Origin: Tricholoma matsutake
Taxonomy: Eukaryota > Basidiomycota > Agaricomycetes > Agaricales > Tricholomataceae
Assembly (NCBI GenBank): GCA_026075535.2
Contig: AP026544.2
Coordinates: 3,100,001-3,164,000 of the forward strand
Direction: 5' to 3'
Length of the DNA stretch: 64,000 nt
Shown: one piece after another, positions 53,913 through 64,000 of the stretch
How positions within the stretch are numbered: the first letter of the stretch is position 1
Layout of the letters: every line of letters starts with the position of its first letter
The notes under the pieces: generated by a model
Seen by the model: only the letters and a program-made list of their open reading frames with translations
Databases searched by the model: none
What the model was told of the DNA's origin: nothing
Translations under genes and position numbers: made by a program

Positions 53913-54326
53913 GTTTGCTATGTTTGCTATGAGATTCCCATGGGAAAACTCTGACATTACTGATGGCCATCAAATTTGAAACTCCATCGCTCATGGCAGT
54001 CACATCGGGAGCAGCAGGTTTTCGGATCAACTGAAAATTCTGCTGAAAACAATCCTTTCAGTCACAATAAGTACTGAATTTGTATCTTTCAGGTGACCTG
54101 AAACCAGGTTTTTCCTAGTTTCAGTATAGGGTTGCTTAAAAAATAGGTACTTTTTTACCGACCCAATATTTACCAATTATTTACCAGTAATTTACCAGTA
54201 ATTTACTGGGCCACTGTGCGAGGTAGTAATTTACCAGGTCACATGTCCATGTGACTGTAATATATGAGCATCAAATGTTCAAAAATTTAAGTACATATAT
54301 GAGCAACACTCTGTTCTACTCAAGCC
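53913..54326. repeat. CTGAAA-rich repeat and ATTTACCAGTA array
   Basis: 54015-54070 reads GGTTTTCGGATCAACTGAAA and onward, closely matching in inverted orientation 62210-62155. A short run of ATTTACCAGTA words lies at 54160-54235. No gene. Confidence 0.5.
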
Positions 54327-57300
54327 ATGGAAAATATCCCAGAATATGTGAAAGGAAACATACTACCCACTGATAACCTCAATATTCTCAAGATCATCTC
54401 CTTTGCAACTCCTCCTGTAACCAACCCTCCAAGCTTACTCTGTACAGAGGAGCTCTTCTCGAGAAACACAAGCATGGTCCAAGATGTTGTTGCAGCACGC
54501 ATTCTTCTAGGCTTACACATCCCCAATCTCCATGACATAGAGATACTGAAGGTCAAGACTCATGAGGTGAAACAGAATGGATATATTTCCTTCATCTATC
54601 CAGTGAGCACAGCAGTAACCATACAATTGCCATTCTGGGTGCTGGAATATTGGGAAGCCATACTCCAAGTTATCTCTTCAAAAGCTCTTTGGAAGACAGC
54701 AGTTCAATGGATCTGATCAAAGGGAGAGCTACGCATACTCAGCCATCTCGAGCAACTGCCATGGAAGGACACCTTGGACCTATGGAGGAAGAATCAGTCA
54801 ATAGAGGATATTGCAATATTATGTTCTGAGAAATGGCTTGCCTCAAAACATATGGACCTGTTTGGGAAAGTACTCAAGGACCGATTACATTCAGAAGGAA
54901 TTACTTTGGCATCCATTATGGAAACATCGACTCTCGACAAGATCATCACAATGTACAGACATGAACCAACAATCTATGCTGAAAAGAAGTCTGTCTCTCA
55001 TATCTGAAAACTTGGTGAAGCACTTGCCAATGGGATGCATACCAAAATTGCCATGAGCATATCAGTCCACGTCGAGGGTGGCAGAGCAGTTTTGCCTACT
55101 GATTCAAACCCAGGCAATCACTGGGTGATGGTCATCCTTGACGTCGAGATGTTATCAATCCTGTATGGCGACTCATATAAGCTCCCACCACCAGTTGAGC
55201 TATGCGATGTACTACACTGGTGGTTAACACATCACTGAGCCGAGGTATTCCAATGGGGTGATCTGCCATACTCATTGCAGTCTGATCAATTTTCCTGCCC
55301 CATATTCAGTGCAAATGCCATGGCACACGCACTCCTACCAACCTTGTTTCTCCTTATGCCTGAAGATGGCTGTATTTCAGTGCAGTGATGATGCTCAACC
55401 TGGAAACCCAAACAAAACCCACAAAAAGGCTTCAGATGGTATAACACGAGTCAGAGGAAGGGTGCGAGGCCCTCTAGATGTCACCTGTCAGACTGACCGT
55501 CAAATAGTCATAAAACAACTGAGGTGTTACAATGATTTGCGAGACGTTGCAATGATTTCCAAGGTGTTGTGATGATTTGTGAGACGTTGCGATGCTTTTC
55601 GAGATGTCACAATATTTTTCGAGAGGTTTCGAGGAATTTCGAGTGCGCAGATATGTTTGGACACAGGATTGGGGGACTAGACGAGTAGTAGAAGTGAAGA
55701 AAAGGCTAATCAAGGGAAGCGAGAGCAAAAGTAGTGTAATGCGAGGAATTTTGAGGAAGTTTAGCATAAAACACCAAACTTCAGACTGAATAAGACTAAA
55801 CTGTACTCTCAAATCACTGTGATCTGGGAGGAAGATGATGACTTTCTTGTATTTCTTTGTATCTAGTACATCTTTTTATATAAAATAAAGAAAGTACCTA
55901 AAAAGACTAGAGAACATGAGGCAAACATGTGGAAAACTCGAGACAAAAGACAATATAAGTATATCAGAACAATAAAGCGAGCCTAGAAGGGGTGAATATA
56001 ACACATGATGAAGAAATAATAAGAAAGAATAGCTAAAACTGGACTGTCCTTGTTATAAGTTGAATAAAAGATCGGAAACTGCTTTGAGTGGATTGTATGC
56101 ATGCACATGCAGTCGAAATGTGTTCGATATACTCGATATAGTGTCCCATGTGTCCAGCATGCATCCAAAGATCATCCGAACAGGAAATACTGTGTCCGAC
56201 GATGTTTTTCGAAGATTTTCGAAGATTCTTTGGACTTTGTTTGTGGCCCGATATCGGTGCAATATTGTTCGACAATGGTAGGGAATATGTCTGGCATGTG
56301 TGCAATGATTATTCGGATGGCAATATAGTGTCCGATGTTGATTTGCGATGTTCGATGATTTTCGAAGTCAGTCGAGGAAATATTGGACTTGTTCAAAGGC
56401 CGATATCACTGCGATATTGCTCGATACTGGTTCGGAACCCATTGACAATGCTCCAAGTGTATATCCTGAGCTGTCCAAAGGTCAGGGGAATTGTATTATA
56501 GCAGCCAAAGGCATATGAAGAATTTTGAGGTGTCGTGAAGAATTTTGAAGTGTTGCAAAGGATTTCAAAGCATTCTCGTGACTTTGTAGAGCTTAGTAGA
56601 GCATAGTAGAGCTTTGGAGGGGTTTGTAGAGCTTTGGAGTGGTTTGTATGGGTTCATAGAGCTTCAACAACAATCATAAATGTGTTTTCTGAGCTTGAAC
56701 AACAAGGTGGACCTATCAGCAGATGGACATGCTGATACAGATAGTCAGTTACTGGAAACGGACCAACTCAGTAAGTAACACTACCATTTGAACATGAAAA
56801 TGTTGACTTACAACACCACCAGGAGATCCTCAGTACTTCGAACATAGCCCCCACACCTGTGTTCAAATTTCAAATGACAATTCCTCAGCAAACTAAGTTC
56901 TCTCCAGTTGTACCACAGAGAAACGCACCGAAGTCAGCTTTTAAAGCCCAAACACAAACCCTCCTTGCCTCATCAGGCTTTCATACAGCTGAGGCTCAAC
57001 AGCATTCTACATATTCAAAGAAGCGATCCATCACACTGCCACCACATCTGCCTAAAAAGTGTGAAAAAGTTTCACATGCCCCACCCATCCCATCACTGCA
57101 AACTGACAGATATGAACATGAAAACAGTGATACCGATCAGCCCACTACTCCCACAGGAAACAAGTTCGATGGTTACCATTTGATCAACATCACCCCCACA
57201 AAACCAAAACAACTTTCTGCCCCCAGATGTCCCAAGAAAACTGCACTTGACATATTTCTCCGAAAATGTCCCAACCAGGAAAGCACCTTTATCGCTGTGT

Positions 57301-57353
57301 TGGAGAAGGGTGCAGCATCACTTTTTCAAATCGAAATCTCTGATGAACCTTAA
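54327..57353 (+). pseudogene. Ulp1/C48-like SUMO-protease gene, split by an LTR
   Basis: One frame runs from ATG 54327 to the LTR at 55386 with only three stops, all TGA (54714, 55005, 55236). C48 catalytic positions: His in GNHWVMVILDV, Asp in ILYGDSYKL, and DQFSCPIFSANAMAHALLP with the Gln and nucleophile Cys. The N-terminal 230 residues have no known domain. After the LTR the frame resumes MDMLIQIVSYWKRTNS; an intron (about 56772-56822, GTAAGT to CCAG) leads into EILSTSNIAPTPVFKFQMT and a Ser/Thr/Pro-rich tail ending at 57353. Ulp1-like genes are often carried by eukaryotic DNA transposons, and the next gene is a transposase. Confidence 0.75.
55386..56718. mobile_element. Solo LTR (D-like family) in the Ulp1-like gene
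   Basis: 1333 bp, TGATGATGCTCAACCTGG to GACCTATCA, with a perfect 4-bp duplication GCAG (55382-55385 and 56719-56722). It shares its ends and the CATGAGGCAAA region with the Gypsy D LTR but is clearly diverged. Rich in GAGATTTCGA-like words. The Ulp1 frame is continuous across it. Confidence 0.85.
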
Positions 57354-57358
57354 AACAT

Positions 57359-59116
57359 GTGTGCACATGCAATAAACTACCGAAGCACCTTTGGCTGAAG
57401 GCAAAGGAGTTGGCTGCCAAGAATGCACTGTCAAAGAGGGTCTTGGAATCCAAAGCTGAAAAGACAGTTAATGAACAGAATCAGGATGGGGTAGGCGAAG
57501 CTCAGGTTGCCAGGGAGAAAAAGAAAGAGGATGGAAGGTTGGTGCCGACAGCAGAGTGGTTTGAAGAGGCCCAAACATTGGGAAGGGATGAACGACATAA
57601 GCAGCTGGATTTCGCCATCCTGCTATTGATTTGTGCTGCTGGCCTGCCTACACATCTTGTATTGAGGCCTGAGTGGCGCTGAGTGTTTACAGTTGCTGAT
57701 CCTATGTATACACCAGCTACACGGGAGAAACTGGAGACAGAGCACATTGTGAGCGAAGCAGAGAATGTTAGGGTAAAGCAGTTGCAATACCTGCGGACAC
57801 AGGAGAACTTGACAGTATCATGTGATGGTGGTACGACGAAAGGAGGGGAGGCATTCTGGACAATACACGTTTCAACACCAAACAGGAAGGTTTATCTGAT
57901 GGAATGTCATGAGGCAACATCCGAGTCTCACACAGGTGTTTGGATCAAAGATGTTGTCCTTGAGGCGCGTGTTATCTCCACTTATGTAAATCTCATCCGA
58001 TTACTTGATGCATGCCAAAATAGACTGTTGATGCCATTGGTCATCCCAGAATCAGTGCTGTTGTTTGTGATAGCACAGGCAATACTCGTGTCTCTCGACA
58101 ACACTTTGTCATTGAGGTACCCACTGCCTTGAATTTAGCAGATATCATTCATCACATCAGTAACACCTTAAAAGATATTGTGAAGCTTCTATACTTTCAA
58201 AACACTATCAAGACTGTTCGTGCTGTTATCACAAAATTTCATACAACTGTGTCCCACCTTGGGACTGCGGAGCTGAAAGCAGCATGCAAAGTGCTGCACA
58301 CTGGTCCCGGGCTCAAAGCAATTGGAAAGACCCGATTCGGCACCGTCATTCTATCTTCAATTTCTGTACAATGTACAATTCCTGCTATCAAAAGGGTTGT
58401 ACAAAATGGTAAATTTGATCTTGAGGTATGTCACTATCCCACTGCCAACAGGAAAGATTGTCAATCAACACGCATTAGGAATTGGCAATAAACTTTCAAC
58501 CACATGCATCATGGTCAACAATGGATTTTGAATTTAATCTCGCCCAGTTGGTTGATGTTGGCACGCCAGCTGTCAAAGCATTGGCCTGCCTTGAAGCGAA
58601 TGAGTCAACAGCCGCAGATGTCTCCATTTTCTGGCATGCAATGCTGCAAGCGATCAAGGATGTCATAACTGATCCACAACACAAGTTCCCTAATCAAGTC
58701 CAACAACAAATCTTTGGCGTACTCAACAGTCGACACCGGCAATTGTTCGAGGATGGAAATTTATCTAATCAAGTCTACCTAGCAGCAACATATCTTGATT
58801 CCAGTGAGTATTTTTTTCCCTCCTGACTTCTGTTGGATGATTCACAAACACACAATTGCATATAGCATACCTTAAGTTGGATCTATTCAAGTCAGAGACT
58901 AAGGATGACTCATCATACACTGGAATCTGCCACATCGACACTTTTAAAATTGTTGCTCAGTTCCTCATTGATCTCACCAAGAAGGAAATCAAGTATGGGG
59001 CAAAAGATGCATTCATCCAATGGAGGAACCGTGCTGGGGCTTTCAAGGCACAGTTTCTTGGTGAATTCAAAGCTTATGCACGACACCAGTACCCACACAA
59101 AGAACCTCATATCTAA
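57359..59116 (+). pseudogene. DUF659-type hAT transposase
   Basis: The N-terminal part has LPKHLWLKAKELAAKNALSK and PTAEWFEEAQTLGRDERHKQ. The DUF659 core reads LTVSCDGGTTKGGEAFWTIH, VYLMECHEATSESHTGVWIK, and, after a probable intron or frame change near 58000, VVCDSTGNTRVSRQHFVIEV and NLADIIHHISNTLKDIVKLL. Later: QLVDVGTPAVKALACLEANE, QVYLAATYLDS and TFKIVAQFLIDLTKKEIKYG. An intron lies near 58804-58862. It stops at 59116, where the hAT dimerisation region would follow but the Harbinger sequence begins. Stops and phase changes suggest inactivity. Confidence 0.75.
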
Positions 59117-60400
59117 TGGTTATTATCTCTACTCTTGCAGCCGCTATCACTCATTATGCATCTGGTCTCTATGACAAGCAGGCATATCACACATCGGCTC
59201 TCACTGGTCATGCCTGGGTCCTCAAGTTGCTCACTGGTCACCCTGATCGTATCCAATGTGAACTTGGTGTCAGGCATCACGTATTTCATCTTCTCATCGA
59301 TAAGCTTCAAGAATTGGGCCATAGCGATTCACGTTATGTTACTTTGGAGGAACAGCTTGCAATTTTCCTCTACTCGTGTGTGACAGGTCTCTCAACCCAT
59401 CATGTTGGTGAGAGATTTCAGCATACAACTGACACAATTTCTAGGTATGTTTGATTTGATGCCGGCTTTCCCAATTCTCAAGCAGCATACAGATACTTCA
59501 AAGCCATGCTTGCAGTGTTCTCTTCTGCTCCGTTTTACACCACTTATGTCCGAATGCCAACTGCATCTGATCCGGTGCCTCCTGAAATATTCCACAATCT
59601 GAAGCGCTACCCATTCTTCAAGGATGTGCTTGGAGCGCTTGATGGGACACACATAAACTGTTCACCCTCAGCACAGGAGCGTGAAGCTGCTCGCAACCAA
59701 AAAGGCTTATTGACTCAGAACTGCCTGGTTGCTTGTAGCTTCGATCTATTGTTTTTGTATGTCCTCAGTGGTTGGGAGGGATCAGCCTCGGATGCGCTAA
59801 TATTCTATAATGCATGTCTAACCGACTTCCCCATCCCCAATGGGAAATATTATCTGGCAGATGCAGGCTTTCCTGTATGCAACAAGCTGTTGGTTCCATA
59901 TCGTGGTGTTCGCTATCATCTTGCAGAGTGGGGGCATGCACAGATCCAGCAAGTTCTTTAACAAAGGTTGTTATCCAGTGATTTATTGTCAATGCAGACC
60001 TGCAAACAAAGAAGAATTATTCAATCTTTGTCATGCCTCTGCTCATAACGTAATCGAGCAAATTTTTGGTGTTCTGAAGCGCCGCTTTCAGATTCTCATC
60101 ATCCCACCTGAGTATGATCTTCAAATACAGACACGTATTCCCCCCGCCCTTTGTGCACTGCACAATTTCATCCATCGGCATGATCCATCTGATATCAATG
60201 ACTTTCCTGATACCACTGACAATCCAGCTGATCATGCAGATGGCTCTGGAATTGGAGAGCTTGCCACAAGTGCAGTGAGTGCACGAGAGCAGGCAAGTGC
60301 AGGTAACAAGCAAGACCAAATTGTGCAGGACATGTGGAACAGCTACCAACAAATTCTCCGAGAAAGGGGTGAGGTTTGGGAAGATGTACCTACCATTTAA
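59117..60400 (+). pseudogene. PIF/Harbinger DDE transposase
   Basis: YHTSALTGHAWVLKLLTGHP, YVTLEEQLAIFLYSCVTGLS and VGERFQHTTDTISR, then a short intron (about 59443-59480), FKAMLAVFSSAPF. Catalytic motifs: ALDGTHI (Asp), GWEGSASDALIF (Asp), LADAGF, and NVIEQIFGVLKRRF (Glu). An intron near 59971-59999 precedes PANKEELFNLCHASAHNVIE. One TAA just before that intron (about 59960) is a likely C-to-T change. The C-terminus ends at 60400. The triad is otherwise complete. The left end of the element is not visible. Confidence 0.85.
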
Positions 60401-60634
60401 TATCATGTGTACTGCGACCATCTATCTTACTCTTGTAACATGCCTTCTCTTTGCTACACTTAAAATATGGCTACCATTCTTTTGTTACCCTCTTGTATCA
60501 GTGTATGACATATCAATTCTATCATGACATCTGTGCAAATTTTATTCGGTAGACAAATTTCCTGCTCGTGCACAAAAACATCTACAATTTGACATAAAGG
60601 ATACACACGTACTACATGCTCATTGTTCAATACA

Positions 60635-62037
60635 CTACAGTGCAGTGGCATCATTGGTAGTATCATCAACGGTCACTCCAATTTTAGACAGCTTACGCTT
60701 CACCCAAGCCTTCCAGACACTTTCAATCGAGATCGAGAGATACGCCTTAGCACTGCCTTCATTTTCCTCCAATATCTCGATCAGCGCAGCAAGAACATCA
60801 GGTAGCAAGTGTGTTTCCAACTGTTGAGCATGTTCCACCACTTCACTGATGGTATTTTCATGATGATCACGATGAGATAGCCGATCTACATGTCGCACTT
60901 CATCCAATTCGAGCCCTCTCCAGTATGATGCACTCAGATCAGCAATGCCATGCCCAATTGATGTTAAGGCAATTGCACCCCCTCATCCATCCTCGCTTCG
61001 CAGATGTAGATGTTGATGTTGATAAATGAGATGAAGAAGGTTGAGAGCTTGTGTTTTTGGCTACAGAAAACCGCCGCTTTGATGTGATAGATAGTGAAGC
61101 AGGAGGGGGAGTAAGCGGGGGCTGCCCAGCAAGATTGTTTACATCATTGTGCTCGCTTGCATTACCAGAGACCATATCCACATCACCAGAGCCACCTGTT
61201 GCAACACTGGCAGTTGGCACCCCAGTCAATACAGGGGGTTCCCCATGCTCGGTCACCGAGGCTCCACCTGCAACAGGGTCTCCAGCAGATCCAGCAGATC
61301 CCTGGGCTAATCCTCCAGTGCTGGGAGTGACATCGTGATTACCTTGAACAGATCCACCAGCCTGAGTGCTGGTAGCAACACCAGGACTGAGACTGTTTGC
61401 TTGGTATGCTTTTTTGCCTTTCGCGAGACTTGGCATCAAGAGTTTGACATTATTGTACAGGCTCCACCCCTTCTCGCCATATAGAGATGCTTTGGGATGT
61501 TTCTGTACATGATTAGCAAAGATTGAGAATGATTTTAGGGCACATACCACGACATAATCTTTCCAAACTTCTTTGAGATCTGAGGGTGTATCATCTGTGA
61601 GGCCCAGGCCATTCTCAGGAGTCCATGCGATGCCGGAAAGGTTAGTCAGTGGATCCACAATTCCAAATATTTCTTTAATCTAGGAGAGATGTTCAATGAT
61701 TGCGAACTTGGAGATGATATTTGGAGTGGCTCACATGTCCCCACTTGGTCTTACAACTGTCAGCTGTCTTCGCAGCACCCTTGGCACTCCCCACCTCTTT
61801 GGCAACAGCACTCCATATGGCAGGCCTGAAGTTCATACCATCGCCAGCTTCGGCTTGGTGTGCCAGCAGCGAAGAGATGAGGGCTTGTTCCTCTTCAGGA
61901 CTCCATGCAGCATGCTTGCTTGGTTCGGAAGCTTGAGATTGAGCAGAGCTTTTCTTTGCTTTTGTGCTCATTGATACCCAACGGCAATTGTAGGTTTGAT
62001 TGAGACGACGACGCTTTCTAGATCTTGTCTGCATCAT
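60635..62037 (-). pseudogene. Harbinger-associated Myb/SANT-like protein
   Basis: Divergent partner of the transposase. Exon 1 (62037-61735) has a nuclear-style basic start (TRSRKRRRL) and the Myb/SANT domain KHAAWSPEEEQALISSLLAH, FRPAIWSAVAKEVG, CKTKWGH. An intron 61734-61680 (GTGAGC to CTAG) leads to IKEIFGIVDPLTNLSGIAW, YNNVKLLMP, then a Gly/Ser/Thr-rich linker and a basic Ser-rich tail. A one-base slip in a run of five C (about 60978-60982) shifts into GAIALTSIGHGIADLSASYW and the helical C-terminus ending at 60635. In this superfamily the Myb-like protein aids nuclear import and end binding of the transposase. Confidence 0.8.
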
Positions 62038-62130
62038 GGGCTGGTACCGGGACAGTATCGATGTGATTACATAATCATTATCAACAACAGTTAGTTGTAC
62101 ATAGTTTAGTTGTAGATGTCTGGCTAAATT

Positions 62131-62151
62131 TGGTTGCCAAACAGGACCTTA
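62131..62151. repeat. Harbinger right terminal inverted repeat and TTA target site
   Basis: TGGTTGCCAAACAGGAC reads outward to TTA; reversed, GTCCTGTTTGGCAACC is a typical Harbinger terminus, and TTA fits the 3-bp TWA target. No matching left end was found in 56.7-59.2 kb. Confidence 0.6.
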
Positions 62152-62782
62152 GTAATTTCAGCAACGTGACCGAAACTATTGTTTTCAGCAAGATTTTCAG
62201 TTGACCTGAAAACCTGTTCATCCCCATGTGCTATGGTATGCTGAAGGTGATGGCCGTCGCCCCAAAAAAGCCTCACATGTGCCCAGCACGTGTTGGAGGT
62301 TCGTTAACGACTTCGCCAATAATTTGCCCGGTTCGTTCACCCCTCTGCCTCGACCTGGCACAGTCACTACTCATTAAGTAGCGCAACACTAGCAACACGA
62401 GGTCAGCTTCTTTGATGTTGCTCTGGAGCGTAGTTCAATGTGGCAAGCGTTCCTATATCCTTGTCTTGCAATGAGCGCTGACAGCGCACAGCTGCCGATT
62501 TCTGTCCGCACGACTTTACGGCATGTACAACATTTCAGGCTAAGTAAAAACTGTGCCTAAATTTACAATTTTAGTAAGTTCCCCGAAATTTTTCCTGAAA
62601 CCTTGATTCCAGATGGCCTGAAATGATGAAATCTTTACTGAAATTATTGATTTCAGTCCTGATCCTGAAATCACAAATTTCAACCAAGTTTTTAGTTTGC
62701 CTAAAAAGTTGAACTTCCTGGTGTGAAGATGTTTCCACACACATCCTACACGACACTTTGACAATCCTAACGCTCAACCACC
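62152..62782. other. Spacer with CTGAAA repeats and putative upstream region of the FAD oxidase
   Basis: Contains inverted partners of the 54.0-kb CTGAAA repeat (62155-62215) and more CTGAAA words at 62535-62690. CpG density rises from about 62250, marking the change from decayed to host-like DNA. Confidence 0.5.
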
Positions 62783-64000
62783 ATGGCAGAGTTGAAATTC
62801 AGTTTTCACGGCGACATCGTCACTCCCTCTGACATATCTTACTCCAACGCTATAGCGCGCTGGTCTACGACCGCCATCCGGCGCGCCAATGTCGTTGCAT
62901 TCCCCAAAGATAAAGACGACGTCGTGCTCGCCATCGCCTATGCCAAGTCTCACAACCTCCCACTGGCAATCCGAGGTGGCGGACATCACCCCGCTGGGGC
63001 TTCATCAGTCGAGGACGGTCTAGTCATCGACCTGTCCAGGTATTTTAATAGGGTGAGGATCGATCCCGAGAATAAGCGAGCGTACGTTGGGGGAGGTGCC
63101 ATCTGGGAGACATTGGATAAGGAGGCGATTAAGTTTGGATTGGCTACGGTTGGTGGTACTGTCAATCATGTAGGTGGATCCGAATCGGATGCTTCTGAAG
63201 TCTATCAATTCTGATTGGCACCCGTTTTACAATAGACCGGAGTTGGAGGGTCCGATCTCCTGTCCGAATCGTTCGAAGAATAATTTTTTGATAACTTAGA
63301 TTTTTCAGGCTCACTCTTGGAGGCGGCTATGGCTGGCTCAGCGGCGAACACGGGATGGTAATCGATAACCTCCTTGAAGTAAGTATCGTTTCTTCATTTT
63401 CTATCGTACCTCCCTTACCGCTCATACAATCTTTTCTCAGGCAACAGTGGTCACTGCCTCTGGCACCGTCCATACCGCCTCTAAGACGGTTAATGCCGAC
63501 CTTTTCTTCGGAATCCGTGGCGGCGGCTGTAATTTCGGCATCGTCACCGAATTCGTGTACCAACTCCATCCGCAGCGGGCCAAAGTCTTCGCCGGGTTGC
63601 TCTTTTACCCGCTGACCGAAATGAAATTCCTGGTGAGTGCAACGCGAAAATGGTATGAGAGCATTGGAGAGAAGGAGGGATGCGTACAGGCGTTCACTAT
63701 TGGTCCGGATGGGACCGTATGTCTACATTTTATTCTCATTGGGTCTTTTTTAATTGTTTCGTATCATCAGCCTGTGGTTGTCATCACCTTGTTTTACAAT
63801 GGCTCCGAGGAAGAGGGTAAAGCCAAGTTCAAGGCTTTCTATGACATTCGTATGTACTTCTCTCCAGTTCGATCTCGTTGCATTTTCGACCTAAACAATC
63901 CATTGGCACAGCCCACATTCCCATACCGGACGGTCCGCACACCCCTATCCCTCGCGAACGCCCATACGATGAAATGAATGCCTTGACAGTCAGTTTTTCC
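62783..64000 (+). CDS. FAD-linked oxidoreductase, berberine-bridge-enzyme-like (partial at right edge)
   Basis: Exon 1 62783-63169 ([20 protein letters not shown], the PCMH FAD-binding start, [10 protein letters not shown] with the His used for covalent flavin in this family, [19 protein letters not shown]). Further exons: about 63309-63378 ([20 protein letters not shown]), 63441-63716 ([30 protein letters not shown]), 63771-63849 and from 63912 to the edge (PYDEMNALT). Introns 2, 3 and 4 have GTAAGT/GTATGT donors, CAG acceptors and consistent phases; for intron 1 the visible donor and acceptor do not keep phase. The second flavin-linking Cys of plant enzymes is not seen (GGTVNH instead). Such enzymes oxidise sugars, alcohols or alkaloid-like substrates; the substrate here is unknown. 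Confidence 0.85.

Noticed and set aside
59117..59160. Left Harbinger terminus at the start of transposase coding
   Set aside because: No GTCCTGTTTGG-like sequence there; the region reads directly from hAT coding into transposase coding.

Overview
The window looks like transposon-dense DNA from a basidiomycete fungus, most likely an Agaricomycete; I cannot name the species. The reasons are short introns (about 50-65 nt) with GTRNGT donors, CTAAC-type branch points and YAG acceptors; Gypsy elements with C-terminal chromodomains; DUF659-type hAT, Ulp1-like and PIF/Harbinger genes of kinds common in mushroom genomes; and an FAD-linked oxidase gene with fungal introns. I found no rRNA, functional tRNA or CRISPR array. 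Only the FAD oxidase fragment at the right edge (62783-64000) looks like an undamaged host gene. A casein-kinase-1-like gene (14949-15973) is damaged.

Layout. 0-8.8 kb: non-autonomous repeats (a TAGTGTTT-type MITE, a 150-bp tandem repeat, a TIR element, an intron-bearing palindrome repeat family, two tRNA-headed SINE-like units carrying a 10-bp minisatellite, and a tandem hairpin array). 8.8-10.2 kb: a Copia element with an internal inversion. 11-14 kb: a decayed hAT transposase, then a solo LTR. 15-18 kb: the CK1 pseudogene and a decayed Ulp1-like N-terminal region. 19.7-27.6 kb: decayed Gypsy A (+), cut by a hAT element, a 2.3-kb insertion, and a solo LTR that itself holds a MITE. 27.6-36.5 kb: a foldback/TIR element split by full-length Gypsy B (-; LTRs 28044-28449 and 34975-35376; TSD GTGGC). 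Gypsy B has seven stem-loops in its 5' leader. 36.9-53.9 kb: Gypsy C (+) split by Gypsy D (-, 10.4 kb). Gypsy D contains an opposite-orientation solo LTR of its own family and a four-exon antisense gene with a Zn2Cys6-like cysteine cluster. Gypsy C also carries a hAT MITE in its RNase H region. 54.3-59.1 kb: a Ulp1-like gene split by a 1.3-kb LTR, then a DUF659 hAT transposase. 59.1-62.15 kb: a PIF/Harbinger pair (transposase plus divergent Myb/SANT gene). 62.8 kb to the end: the FAD oxidase.

How it fits together. Target-site duplications (5 bp for several Gypsy/Copia LTRs, 4 bp for family D, 8 bp for hAT MITEs) give a clear nesting order. The two LTRs of Gypsy B differ almost only by transitions at CpG/TpG/CpA sites, as do those of D wherever I compared them, and most in-frame stops are TGA where CGA is plausible. 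This points to CpG-directed (methylation-type) mutation. Catalytic Asp residues have become Asn in the reverse transcriptases of B and D and in the integrase of C. All domain and family calls are by reading motifs; no database search was run.
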